DNA of 53,719 nucleotides from an uncultured cyanobacterium (GTDB taxonomy: Bacteria > Cyanobacteriota > Cyanobacteriia > Cyanobacteriales > Chroococcidiopsidaceae): positions 1 to 53,719 of the forward strand of contig CAMIFA010000010.1 of assembly GCA_946221495.1 (NCBI GenBank), given 5' to 3'. The notes under the pieces are model-generated. The model ran no database searches. It was not told the DNA's origin and saw only the letters and a program-made list of their open reading frames with translations. Position numbers and translations under genes: made by a program. This document shows, piece by piece, positions 18,469-26,229 of the stretch. The first letter of the stretch is position 1; each line of letters begins with the position of its first letter.

Positions 18469-19070
18469 ATATTAAGTATAAATTCCTCAAAAGATTACTG
18501 CTCTTGATAAAAACATTGAGGTAACGAAACATCAGCCAAAGGTGTATTCAACCTTTGAGGCATCAATTGCGATCGCCTCTTAATTCCAGCAAAGGCGATC
18601 GCCCCTTCTGTACTAGATACGTCCACCATTGAACTGATTAAGCAAAACTCATTAACTTTAGGTATTAGTTGCTATTGCGCTTCTACCTATGGGCAGAATT
18701 ATAATAATAGTATAGTACGTTACTTTTTGCTCAAGGATGAAGAACCAACTTTAGGTAGCGGTTATAGGATACATAAAAAGTCCTACCAAAACTTATAAGT
18801 ATCCAGATGCTGTTTGGCAGATGATTGAATAGGAGATTGATAGAGAAAGGGATTAAAGGACACCAGCCTCATTTGATCCCTTAACAAGCACCTCTGACAA
18901 CAATTTTATTTCTTACAAATTCTGAGATACCACAAGCACAGAGTCGTCATCACAAGTAAGTAACGCCCTTATTAAAGGCAGGTGAAGAGAGAAATTCATC
19001 TCTCAATGCAGTCTGCTTGGGAGAGTCAGATACAACGCCTGACTCTCAGTGGATTAAAGAGGACAGTAAG
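18469..19070. other. Intergenic region with possible decayed coding traces
   Basis: About 600 bp. Two HIP1 octamers lie near 18569-18604. Around 18735-18830 short open stretches in two frames on the + strand look weakly protein-like, but they are interrupted and unrecognised, so they may be a remnant or nothing. Inverted repeats near 18987-19004 and 19021-19047 belong to the leader of the next gene. Confidence 0.35.
19021..19047 (+). promoter_or_regulatory. Leader hairpin before the PhyH-family gene
   Basis: GAGAGTCAG and CTGACTCTC form a perfect 9-bp stem with a 9-base loop. It ends 24 bases before the ATG at 19071 and just upstream of the AGAGGAC ribosome-binding site. A second short stem, GAGAGA/TCTCTC at 18987-19004, lies just upstream. 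This argues that 19017-19070 is untranslated leader rather than coding. Confidence 0.6.
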
Positions 19071-19871
19071 ATGATTCAAACTATAAGTACAGCTATTACG
19101 GCTACTGAGCTAGACCAATATGCTCAAGAACTGAAGCGAGACGGCATTTGTGTAATTCGCAATCTCTTCGATCGGGAATTAATTGAGGAATGGGCGCACG
19201 CTTTTGAGCGTTTATTTCAAGAGCGCCAAAATCGACCAGGAGGGCTAGCTCCCCGCGAACAAGCCCGCTACTATCTCACATTGCCTTGGGTTCCCCCATT
19301 TGCTAATCCGGATGTATTCGCCAACCCAACAATCTTAGGTGTCCTTAATCGCGTATTCACCCAAGAATATGTGATGGTGCAATTAGGCGTTGATGTTCCT
19401 TTCCAAGGCTCAGATTATCAGGAAGTACACCGCGACTATCGCCCGCTATTTTCAGATCAAATAGTAACGCCACTCTATGCTTTGGCGGTCAACTTCCCGC
19501 TTGTGGAAGTAACATCAGAAAATGGTCCTTTTCAGATGGCTCGTGGTACTCATGTTTTGCCTCGTGACGAAGGACTAGTTAAGGTTGCTGCTGGTGATAT
19601 CCCTATAGAATCTTTCTATATGCAGCCGGGAGATGTAATGATTCGGACACCTTTAGCGCTACATCGAGGTTCACCGAATAAGACAAACAAGCCGAGACCG
19701 ATGGTTGTCATGGGTTATGCAATGCATTGGTTACACACGCCGAAAGTTGAGTTGACTGTGCAGCGAGACTATTATGAAAGTCTACCGGAAGCAACGAGGC
19801 AGTTGCTACGGTGTCAGGTAGTAGAGCAATTGTCAGAAAAAGCGGAAACTTATATAAATTTCAAATACTAA
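19071..19871 (+). CDS. Phytanoyl-CoA dioxygenase (PhyH) family protein
   Basis: A 267-aa Fe(II)/2-oxoglutarate dioxygenase. The start at ATG 19071 has AGAGGAC 7 bases upstream; an in-frame TTG at 19017 would read through a stable hairpin. Seen: ELKRDGICVIRNLFDRELIEEW at the N-terminus (residues about 18-39, the helix before the jelly roll), EVHRDYRPLF with the HxD iron ligands, and a C-terminal ALHRGSPNKTNKPRPMV with the distal His and the 2-oxoglutarate-binding Arg. PhyH-like enzymes in bacteria often hydroxylate small molecules. The substrate here is unknown. The GH43-like gene follows 188 bp downstream. Confidence 0.85.
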   Translation: MIQTISTAITATELDQYAQELKRDGICVIRNLFDRELIEEWAHAFERLFQERQNRPGGLAPREQARYYLTLPWVPPFANPDVFANPTILGVLNRVFTQEYVMVQLGVDVPFQGSDYQEVHRDYRPLFSDQIVTPLYALAVNFPLVEVTSENGPFQMARGTHVLPRDEGLVKVAAGDIPIESFYMQPGDVMIRTPLALHRGSPNKTNKPRPMVVMGYAMHWLHTPKVELTVQRDYYESLPEATRQLLRCQVVEQLSEKAETYINFKY

Positions 19872-20059
19872 AACTTACACCTTTGGGAAAAGACAAACGC
19901 CGGAAGGCGCATAAAGATAGAGGAGGAAAAAGAGATCGCCGAAGATTTCTCCATCTCTAGCAAATTCTCTGCTTTTGAGGATGGGGATTCTTTAATCCCT
20001 CAACTCCTTAAAGTACCCTCTTGGTAACTTTCAGTCTGGGAAATGTTTAAGGAGCTACA

Positions 20060-21097
20060 ATGTCTGATCTGCCAAAGCCTGAAGGCGTTAATAATATCTC
20101 AACTTATACTAATCCGGTTTATCAAGGCTATTTTGCCGATCCTTTTGTTTGGCAGTACCAAGGTGTGTATTATGCGATCGGCACTGGCGCTAAAGAGGCG
20201 GCAGGACAAGTAGATGAAGCGATCGCCCAATCAACTGAGAAAAAGCTGGTTTTTCCTCTGCTTTACTCAGACGATTTTCTCAACTGGCGTTTTGCTGGTA
20301 ATGCTTTAATCAGACCAGATCCCGCTCTTGGCAACAACTTTTGGGCTCCTGAAGTTGCTTACAACGATGGCAAGTTCTACCTTTACTACTCGGTAGGACA
20401 CGAAGATCAGGATCATCAGTTACGAGTCGCTACAAGTAATCGCCCATTAGGACCGTATCAAGACATTGGCGAGTCGCTGCTAGACCTTGTGGATTGCCCG
20501 TTTGCGATCGATCCCCACCCGTTTTGTGATGATGACGGGCAGTGGTACTTGTTCTATGCCCGTGATTTTCTAGACACATCGGACGGCGTACGCGCTGGAA
20601 CTGCTCTTATGGTAGACCGACTAGAAAATATGACAAAGCTAGCAGGGATTGGCAAAGTTGTTTTACGAGCTCGCTTTGATTGGCAGCGATTCTTAGCAAA
20701 CCGCCCGATGTACGGCGGCATATACGATTGGCATACTTTGGAAGGTCCTTGTGTCCGCAAGCATCAGGGTCGCTACTACTGCTTTTACAGTGGTGGGCGC
20801 TGGGAGACTGAAACTTATGGCGTTGATTATGGAGTTGCCGAAAGCGTTATGGGTTCTTACTCAGACGCAGGTGCTGAGGGAGGTCCGCGTGTGCTGAAGT
20901 CTGTTCCTGGTCAAGTTCTGGGTCCAGGTCACAACTCTATTGTTCTGAGTCCAGACAATCAAACCCAGTACATCGTTTACCATGCTTGGGATAAAAATAT
21001 GCAGGCGCGACAGATGTTTTTGGACAAATTAATTTGGCTACCAGATGGTCCACGCTGCGATGGTCCTACTTGGATGCCGCAGACAGTTGTTAGCTAA
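20060..21097 (+). CDS. GH43-like five-bladed beta-propeller glycosidase
   Basis: A 345-aa protein of the GH43/GH62/GH117-like clan. Catalytic positions fit: Asp27 in FADPFVW (base), Asp151 in FAIDPHPF (pKa modulator) and Glu228 in LEGPCV (acid). Blade motifs such as FWAPEVAYNDGKFYLYYS and WYLFYARDF are typical. No signal peptide is visible, so it should act in the cytosol on arabino- or xylo-oligosaccharides or a compatible-solute glycoside. AGGAGCTACA gives a good ribosome-binding site. It is the last host gene before the integrated element. Confidence 0.88.
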   Translation: MSDLPKPEGVNNISTYTNPVYQGYFADPFVWQYQGVYYAIGTGAKEAAGQVDEAIAQSTEKKLVFPLLYSDDFLNWRFAGNALIRPDPALGNNFWAPEVAYNDGKFYLYYSVGHEDQDHQLRVATSNRPLGPYQDIGESLLDLVDCPFAIDPHPFCDDDGQWYLFYARDFLDTSDGVRAGTALMVDRLENMTKLAGIGKVVLRARFDWQRFLANRPMYGGIYDWHTLEGPCVRKHQGRYYCFYSGGRWETETYGVDYGVAESVMGSYSDAGAEGGPRVLKSVPGQVLGPGHNSIVLSPDNQTQYIVYHAWDKNMQARQMFLDKLIWLPDGPRCDGPTWMPQTVVS

Positions 21098-21160
21098 GGG
21101 CAAAAAAGTTAGGCTGACACAAAGAGTAAGAAATATCAGGAAACTTCTTCTAAAATATTT

Positions 21161-21189
21161 ACGAGCATGGAGGGATTCGAACCCCCGAC
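21161..21189. repeat. attL: displaced tRNA-Arg 3' end
   Basis: The bases read as the T-arm and acceptor 3' half of a tRNA on the minus strand and match the tRNA-Arg(CCG) at 36149-36177 in 26 of 29 positions. No D-arm or 5' acceptor half follows, so it is not a functional tRNA. This is the expected leftover when an element integrates into a tRNA gene and restores it at the other end. Confidence 0.85.
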
Positions 21190-21276
21190 CCTCAGATGAA
21201 AATTCTATGCGTCTATCGCTTCACTTTCCTGGCTGCATAAAGATAAGAAGAAAAGCTTAGAACATTCTGGCAACAC

Positions 21277-21318
21277 GGGTATACTTTAGGTATACTTTAA
21301 GAGTAGTGAAAGTATACC
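21277..21318. promoter_or_regulatory. Left arm-type repeats of the integrase
   Basis: GGGTATACTTTA (21277-21288) and GGTATACTTTA (21289-21299) lie in tandem, and AAAGTATACC (21309-21318) is inverted. The same 11-mers recur at the right end of the element. The inverted copy sits just before the integrase start, so binding there could also regulate the integrase. Confidence 0.8.
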
Positions 21319-21332
21319 TAAAACTAAAGACT

Positions 21333-22514
21333 ATGTACGCTAAAACCTACAATACGCGCGGTTTAGCGTCGCTAGAGACAGTTAAAAGCGACGCAACAGG
21401 AAAAAGTAAACTAAGGATTCGACTACCTAAAACTCTGATGAATGGTAAGAACCCTTACCTATCGCTAGGACTTGATGACACTCCTAAAAATCGGAGTTAT
21501 GCGGAGCGGAAACTAGAATCTATTAATTCAGATATCTTTAATGAAGTATTCGATAACTCTTTAGAGAAGTACAAACCAACAACTAAAAAAACTCCGATCA
21601 CTCAAATCAAAAAATCTGAGAATCCGAGTATAGTTACGCTTTATGAGAAATATATAGAAATTAGGCGATCGCAAGTTTCACCTAATACCTACGCTAAAAA
21701 TTATCTGGAGTGGCTGAAGCGATTAAAAAAGGATATTCCTACTGAATACTTACAAATCTCAGAAGAAAGCGCTTTAAGCCTACTAGAACATTGCAGCAGC
21801 CGCTACAGTACAGATGCTAATAAGCGCCTGTTTGATCAGCTATCCGCTTGCAGTCGCTGGGCAATGGAATCAGGGAAGATTCATTTAGCAATTAATCCTT
21901 ACGAGAAGATTGGAAAACAAATTCCTAGAGCTAAGAAAAAGCGCCGTAATCCTGCTTTCTTTACTAAAGAAGAAATCGGACAGATTATCCAAGCATTCGC
22001 ACAAAATCAATACTATTCGCATTACACGAATTACATATCTTTCCTGTTTGCTACAGGTGCTAGACCGTCTGAGGTGGTTTGTCTAACTTGGGATGATATT
22101 GATGATCGCTTTATTCACTTCAGTAAAAGAATGGTTGAAACAGAAAAAGGAAAGGTAATTGATCAGGGATTGAAAACAGAAGACAAGCGCCGTTTTCCTC
22201 TCAATAACTTAATTAAATCTATTCTGCAAGATCAGAGAGATAAAAACTTAGGTAGCGATCTAATATTTCCTAGTCCAAAAGGTTATATGATTCATATTCA
22301 AAATTTTAGCCGTCGTGCCTGGAAACAAGTTTTGTTAGAATTAGAGTTTAAATACAAGCGTCCTTATACGTCTAGATCAAGCTTTATCACCCACACCTTA
22401 GAACATTTGGATGCTAAAGATGTTGGGCGGATCTGTGGTAATTTACCAGAGACAATTTACAGACATTACGCTAGCTCTAACATCGCTAGCCTAATCGTGC
22501 CGGAAACATTCTAA
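21333..22514 (+). CDS. Tyrosine site-specific recombinase (integrase 1)
   Basis: A 393-aa integrase counted from ATG 21333; the GTG at 21306 would make the inverted arm repeat coding. The N-terminal part has an arm-binding-like region with LSLGLDDTPKNRSYAERKLE, then a SAM-like core-binding domain (SLVxLYEKYIEIRRSQVSPNT-like segment) and the catalytic domain. Box I is FATGARPSEVVCLTWDDI with the first Arg. Box II is PYTSRSSFITHTL, where the usual RH pair is RS. The nucleophile region is IYRHYAS. It is clearly related to the integrase at 50480. It lies just inside attL and should catalyse integration and excision at tRNA-Arg. Confidence 0.92.
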   Translation: MYAKTYNTRGLASLETVKSDATGKSKLRIRLPKTLMNGKNPYLSLGLDDTPKNRSYAERKLESINSDIFNEVFDNSLEKYKPTTKKTPITQIKKSENPSIVTLYEKYIEIRRSQVSPNTYAKNYLEWLKRLKKDIPTEYLQISEESALSLLEHCSSRYSTDANKRLFDQLSACSRWAMESGKIHLAINPYEKIGKQIPRAKKKRRNPAFFTKEEIGQIIQAFAQNQYYSHYTNYISFLFATGARPSEVVCLTWDDIDDRFIHFSKRMVETEKGKVIDQGLKTEDKRRFPLNNLIKSILQDQRDKNLGSDLIFPSPKGYMIHIQNFSRRAWKQVLLELEFKYKRPYTSRSSFITHTLEHLDAKDVGRICGNLPETIYRHYASSNIASLIVPETF

Positions 22515-22529
22515 AAGTAAAGTACCTTG

Positions 22530-22575
22530 AATAATAAAAAGGCATCCTGTTTATCATGGATGCCTTTTTATTATT
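22530..22575. terminator. Strong bidirectional terminator between integrase and lysis-side operon
   Basis: A perfect 18-bp stem with a 10-base loop. Its core is GGCATCC/GGATGCC flanked by A-runs on one side and T-runs on the other, so it works on both strands. It separates the convergent integrase and leftward operon and touches the stop codon of the 82-aa gene. Confidence 0.92.
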
Positions 22576-22823
22576 TAACTAACTTTCATCGCTAATTTAT
22601 CAAGCTTGCGTTGCCAATACCGATGCACACGCCAGCCGTAACCAACCTGATAGTAAATCACCCTCGCCTCCTTCCTTTTCCCCTTCCATGCGTGGCTAAT
22701 CCAATGTCTGCAATCAGGCAACGCCCTCATAATCTCAGAAGACATAGCACTCTTACACGGCTGCATCTCTAGCCAGTCGCATAAACGCTGTAACTCCACA
22801 ATTTCCGAGCGGCTAATCGTCAT
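22575..22823 (-). CDS. Small basic protein of unknown function
   Basis: 82 aa, not recognised. It is rich in Arg, Lys and Trp (HWISHAWKGKRKEARV, YGWRVHRYWQRKLDK). It begins with a helix containing IVELQRLCDWLE, which could pack as a small helix-turn-helix. It is the last gene of the leftward operon, separated from the peptidase gene by about 100 bp holding two HIP1 octamers, so it may have its own promoter. Confidence 0.55.
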   Translation of the reverse strand: MTISRSEIVELQRLCDWLEMQPCKSAMSSEIMRALPDCRHWISHAWKGKRKEARVIYYQVGYGWRVHRYWQRKLDKLAMKVS

Positions 22824-22919
22824 AAAAGCGCGATCGCCTGCATAAAATTTGAAATCAGCTTTCTCCCCCTTTGAAAGATTACAAGCTGAAGAACAGAGCG
22901 ATCGCCCCTCAATTATAAA

Positions 22920-23639
22920 TCACCGCCCATACCTCCACCGCGCACTATAACCGCGTAAATCAAGATGAGTAAACACGCTCGACTTCCCTAAACCCCCATT
23001 CGCTCCATGCCACTTATCAAGCCGTAGATAAACATTAATCGGGTTTATCCCTGCAACCGTAAAATCAACTCCATGCCCTGCTAAGTGAGTCGAGTTACTC
23101 ACGCCCCCAACAGCGCGGTTAACTTCCGGCGGTCGATACCAAGAATTAATAGTCAGTCTTCTGTCACCAAATAACACCCTGATCCGCTCCAGATACAAAG
23201 CACACTCAACAATATTCCCCTCTATTGCAATCGTCCGCGGTCGTCGTACCCCGTTAGCCGTCGCTTCGCCCCAAGTAAAATGCTGACATCCAGAAATTGG
23301 GTTATTCGTGCCAACCGTCTCCCCAGAAGGCAACTTAAAAGCAATCCCTGATGTTTTAATCGCGGGTTTATCTAAAATATCAGGGTGCTTAGAATCTCCT
23401 ACAACTTCTAATAAAGCCTTCGCTGTAGTTTCTCCTAAGATATTTTCTTCTGATAAATACGCCTTCTGCTTAAACTTTCTAAACGCAACTATTGTTTTAA
23501 TTCCGACAACACCATCAACAAATAAATCAAATCCTGCACGAACTAATAAAGATTGAACTTCTTTAGCTAATTCCGGAGAAATTCTATATTTAGTTAAATC
23601 TACTGATTCATTGAAGCTTTGTAATAAAGGATAATTCAT
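22920..23639 (-). CDS. M15 family peptidoglycan peptidase with N-terminal peptidoglycan-binding domain (endolysin candidate)
   Basis: 239 aa from ATG 23639, which has a perfect GAGGAGAAC ribosome-binding site and overlaps the upstream stop as ATGA; a longer frame upstream is not needed. Residues about 15-75 form a PG_binding_1 domain (VQSLLVRAGFDLFVDGVVG, TIVAFRKFK). The C-terminal half is an M15_3 D,D-/L,D-carboxypeptidase-like domain with NSWYRPPEVNRAVGG, THLAGHGVDFTV (SxHxxGxGVD-type zinc site) and THLDLRG. It should cut cell-wall peptides. Next to a two-TM protein, a lysis role is likely. Confidence 0.88.
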   Translation of the reverse strand: MNYPLLQSFNESVDLTKYRISPELAKEVQSLLVRAGFDLFVDGVVGIKTIVAFRKFKQKAYLSEENILGETTAKALLEVVGDSKHPDILDKPAIKTSGIAFKLPSGETVGTNNPISGCQHFTWGEATANGVRRPRTIAIEGNIVECALYLERIRVLFGDRRLTINSWYRPPEVNRAVGGVSNSTHLAGHGVDFTVAGINPINVYLRLDKWHGANGGLGKSSVFTHLDLRGYSARWRYGR

Positions 23640-24118
23640 AAGTTCTCCTCTAGCCTTTTCTGCTCTAAGCGTACTCGTTCCCAAGACTCGCCTAGAGCCT
23701 TTTTTAATGTCTCTAGCTTGGCATTCTCAACAGTTAGATAAGTTTCTCTCACCTGGCAGGTTTCTTCCCTCACTGCTATGTTTTCCGCACGTTTAGCTAG
23801 CTCTGCTGATTGAAAGGTCAGCGACTCATGCCACTCAATAAATTCTGGCTCTTTCTTCTCCAATGCTACTAATCTTACTGAAAGACTATGTAGAAGCGTC
23901 GGTAACATTTGAACCGCATCAGTTATTTTAGTAACGTCTCTCTTCTGATTAAAATTTACTAATACTAAACTTTCATCTGGTAAATCTGTTAATTCCGGAT
24001 TCACATCAGCTACTCTGATTTGGGATAACTTTATCCAGTAGCCTTGATTATTTTGCAAAGCTAAAAGAACTAACTCAATCTTTCTTACTGGACGACGCTG
24101 AATTTGTGCAAGGTACAC
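23636..24118 (-). CDS. Coiled-coil protein resembling the N-terminus of pilus-motility protein HmpF
   Basis: 160 aa. It starts MYLAQIQ, has KIELVLLALQNNQGYW, a DESLVLVNFNQKRDV strand and then a long coiled coil with FIEWHESLTFQSAELAKR. From memory, this order resembles the start of cyanobacterial HmpF proteins (MLYLAEV, ELKLLA, LVLVxL, IEQWKQSLTYQSQEL), which are much longer and act in type IV pilus motility. Here it is a short standalone copy between the peptidase and a two-TM protein. The stop overlaps the peptidase start (ATGA), showing translational coupling. The HmpF link is by eye only. Confidence 0.5.
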   Translation of the reverse strand: MYLAQIQRRPVRKIELVLLALQNNQGYWIKLSQIRVADVNPELTDLPDESLVLVNFNQKRDVTKITDAVQMLPTLLHSLSVRLVALEKKEPEFIEWHESLTFQSAELAKRAENIAVREETCQVRETYLTVENAKLETLKKALGESWERVRLEQKRLEENL

Positions 24119-24123
24119 AGCAC

Positions 24124-24405
24124 TTACTCTTGAGGAGGTAACTGATCATTGTTGGTAGCCACTGGCTGACCAGATTTAAAAGCTAGATAAAGATTTAAGC
24201 TTGTACCGATAAAACTAGAAATAACAGATAAGCTTGCACCCTTCCAAGAGCGAGTTTCTTTGCAACTCTTTTGTTCTTCAATTATCTCGCAAGACGATTC
24301 AAACTCATAGAAGGTTGAACCAATAACAAATATTGATCCAACCGTAAGCAACATTATTGGAAGGCTTTTAAGTGGTGATATTCTTACCTTTCTTAGATTA
24401 GACAT
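24124..24405 (-). CDS. Small two-transmembrane protein (holin candidate)
   Basis: 93 aa with a basic N-terminus, a first hydrophobic helix (about 15-33), a short loop with two Cys (SSCEIIEEQKSCKE), and a second hydrophobic helix (about 56-76). The tail is polar and Gln-rich. Size, topology and position one gene upstream of a cell-wall peptidase fit a class II-type holin. No sequence family was recognised, so the call rests on context. Cys in the loop could form a disulfide. Confidence 0.5.
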   Translation of the reverse strand: MSNLRKVRISPLKSLPIMLLTVGSIFVIGSTFYEFESSCEIIEEQKSCKETRSWKGASLSVISSFIGTSLNLYLAFKSGQPVATNNDQLPPQE

Positions 24406-24411
24406 TGTAGT

Positions 24412-24600
24412 TTAATCTTTGACTTTTACTAAAGTTTGAGTATTAACGTCAACTTTATAAGCTCCATGAGATTCAACACATTTACGAAATTGAGCTTCAG
24501 TTACTGCAATATTTGACTCAGGAAATTCTGTGTGGACTTCAATATGATAGAACCCTAAAATTGTTCCATCTGTAGGATCGTAATTTGCAAAATAAGGCAT
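24412..24600 (-). CDS. Small protein following tail-fibre-like gene
   Basis: 62 aa, starting MPYFANYDPTDGTILGFYHI. Short proteins of the pattern xYDxxTGxIxG are often found next to phage tail-fibre genes, but the match is weak. The start lies 3 bp after the tail-fibre-like stop, so the two are co-translated. It is probably soluble. Function unknown. Confidence 0.5.
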   Translation of the reverse strand: MPYFANYDPTDGTILGFYHIEVHTEFPESNIAVTEAQFRKCVESHGAYKVDVNTQTLVKVKD

Positions 24601-24603
24601 AAT

Positions 24604-25437
24604 TTAAACTCCAATTGCATTCCAATTAACACGAACTGTAACAGCGCCAGGCGAAGGTCTAACGCTAAAAGTAATTGTTGCTAGCGTTGAGGCTGTATTA
24701 CATGAAAAAACACGATCTCCAAAAGCATTAGCATCACCATTAACAACAGAATAGCTTTGCACTCCTGTGGAAAGCGTAAGCGGTAAATTAATCGCGCCGT
24801 CTCCATTGGCATTAAGAGTAACTACCGTGCTGCCCCATTCGTGTACTTTTCCACTGTGTAGCTTTTCCCAGCCTGGATTACCCAGCGACCTGGCAAATAC
24901 ACCAGCAGCAAAACTCGGGTTTGGATAACTGCCCGACAGAACACCGCCAGCTGTTCCGGTTGGAGTTCGCGCATTAGTTAACCTGCCATCATCACCAGCT
25001 GCTACAGTTCCCGTTGTTGTCCCAACATTTCTAATTGCAGCGCTGCCTAATCCCTCAATTGTGCTTGCTGCCTGAGTACCTGTATGAGTATTTCTAGCTC
25101 TTAGTTGTGCATCTGTAGCGTTAGCTGTCGCCCCTACCTGGATTGTATCGAGCTTTAACTTATCGTCGAAGCGCATGAATCCATCACCTGTAATTTCCAC
25201 ATCGTCGCTTACAAGCGGGTGATTGGTTGTTGTTTCGTGCGCGGCGATTGCCTGACTTGCTGCCGCCGCTCCTGCTCCTGTTAGTTCTGCTCCTATCTGG
25301 ACGGCTGTAACTAAATGCGGGTTATCAGTATCTTCTATGTGTGCGGCAAGTTCTAGCCGTGACACCTTGGCGCTTAATTCCTCAATCAAGCCGTTTACTT
25401 CGTTTAGATTAATCGGTAGGCTGATCGACTCTGGCAT
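24604..25437 (-). CDS. Phage tail-fibre-like structural protein
   Basis: 277 aa. The N-terminal third is a coiled coil (EELSAKVSRLELAAHI) followed by HETTTNHPLV, NTHTGTQAASTIEGLGSAA and AAGDDGRLTNARTPTG. The VLSGSYPNPSFA box is also present. These are standard building blocks of phage tail fibres and receptor-binding proteins. The C-terminal 70 residues are beta-rich and end VRVNWNAIGV, a likely tip or trimer domain. It gives the best evidence that the element encodes a particle or surface-binding structure. It is placed between a frameshifted gene and a 62-aa protein. Confidence 0.75.
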   Translation of the reverse strand: MPESISLPINLNEVNGLIEELSAKVSRLELAAHIEDTDNPHLVTAVQIGAELTGAGAAAASQAIAAHETTTNHPLVSDDVEITGDGFMRFDDKLKLDTIQVGATANATDAQLRARNTHTGTQAASTIEGLGSAAIRNVGTTTGTVAAGDDGRLTNARTPTGTAGGVLSGSYPNPSFAAGVFARSLGNPGWEKLHSGKVHEWGSTVVTLNANGDGAINLPLTLSTGVQSYSVVNGDANAFGDRVFSCNTASTLATITFSVRPSPGAVTVRVNWNAIGV

Positions 25438-25442
25438 CCCGT

Positions 25443-26227
25443 TAAGTACCTCTATTGCTATTTACCCAAGGCTCAACAAAGTTATCTATCCGTCTAATCG
25501 CTAGCTTGCGATTCAATAGACCTGCCGGCGCTTCAAACCAAAACGCTTCTAAATCAGGTTTATAAGCCAAGCGCCTTACATCTAAATAAGTGATTAGATT
25601 GTTCTCATCAAAAGCTTGTGAAATAATGCCGCGAAACTCAGGCGCGATCGCTGATTGAAGAATGCTTAATCCTAAATAACTTACCTGTTATCGGTGGAGT
25701 AAGGCTCCAACTAGAAACCGCGCTTATTGTACTGACTATTTGCCAACTCACAAGCCCCCCCACGTTTCGATTGAGTCAATCTTCCGGTCGATCTCCTTCG
25801 TCCTGAAATCAATGTGGTTAACAAGCGATAAAACATCGGGTTCATTGCCTAGATATCGCCAAATTGTCATACTCATCTCTGAATGCCAGCGAGGGATACG
25901 CGCTTTAAGTTTGTAAGGTGCGGCTAAAGGTGGAAATCGAACCAAACTCAAACCCAATCGGATCGCCGTTGCTTCGGTTTCCGCATTCCCGACGCTGGGG
26001 ATATCGATCATCATTCCCAGGTAAAAAGCTAAATTCCAAGTCGGTTTAGCTTTAGAAGAAGAAGCGCCAATCGCCAGAGTATAAGAGTAGAAATCAAAGG
26101 GGATTACATGATGGGGAATCGGTCGATATCTATTTTCAAGTCCTGCTATCGGTTCAGCCGTCAGGGTGCTGTCATAGACCTGTAACCATTCAGCACCATC
26201 AGTTATGTCGAGGATCGGCGGCGGCAT
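25443..26227 (-). pseudogene. Gene of unknown function broken by two compensating frameshifts (or programmed shift at G7)
   Basis: From ATG 26227 the frame runs 159 codons (to WGGL) and stops at 25748. The stop follows a run of seven G on the coding strand (25755-25761). A -1 shift in that run opens about 25 more protein-like codons (VSWQIVSTISAVSS, LTPPITG). Around 25685-25690 a return to the first frame opens 80 more codons (SILQSAIAPEFRGI, AFWFEAPAGLLNRK) ending at 25443, 5 bp before the tail-fibre start. The whole would be near 265 aa. Either two indels broke it, or the assembly has errors, or the G7 run is a slip site. Function unknown. Confidence 0.6.
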
Positions 26228-26229
26228 GA

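Noticed and set aside
21161..21235. A complete tRNA gene at the left end of the element
   Set aside because: Only the T-arm and 3' acceptor half fold; the supposed anticodon stem has mismatches and no D-arm or 5' acceptor partner follows.
22530..22575. Insertion-sequence terminal inverted repeat
   Set aside because: The perfect palindrome has A/T tails and lies between convergent genes; it fits a bidirectional terminator and no transposase is near.
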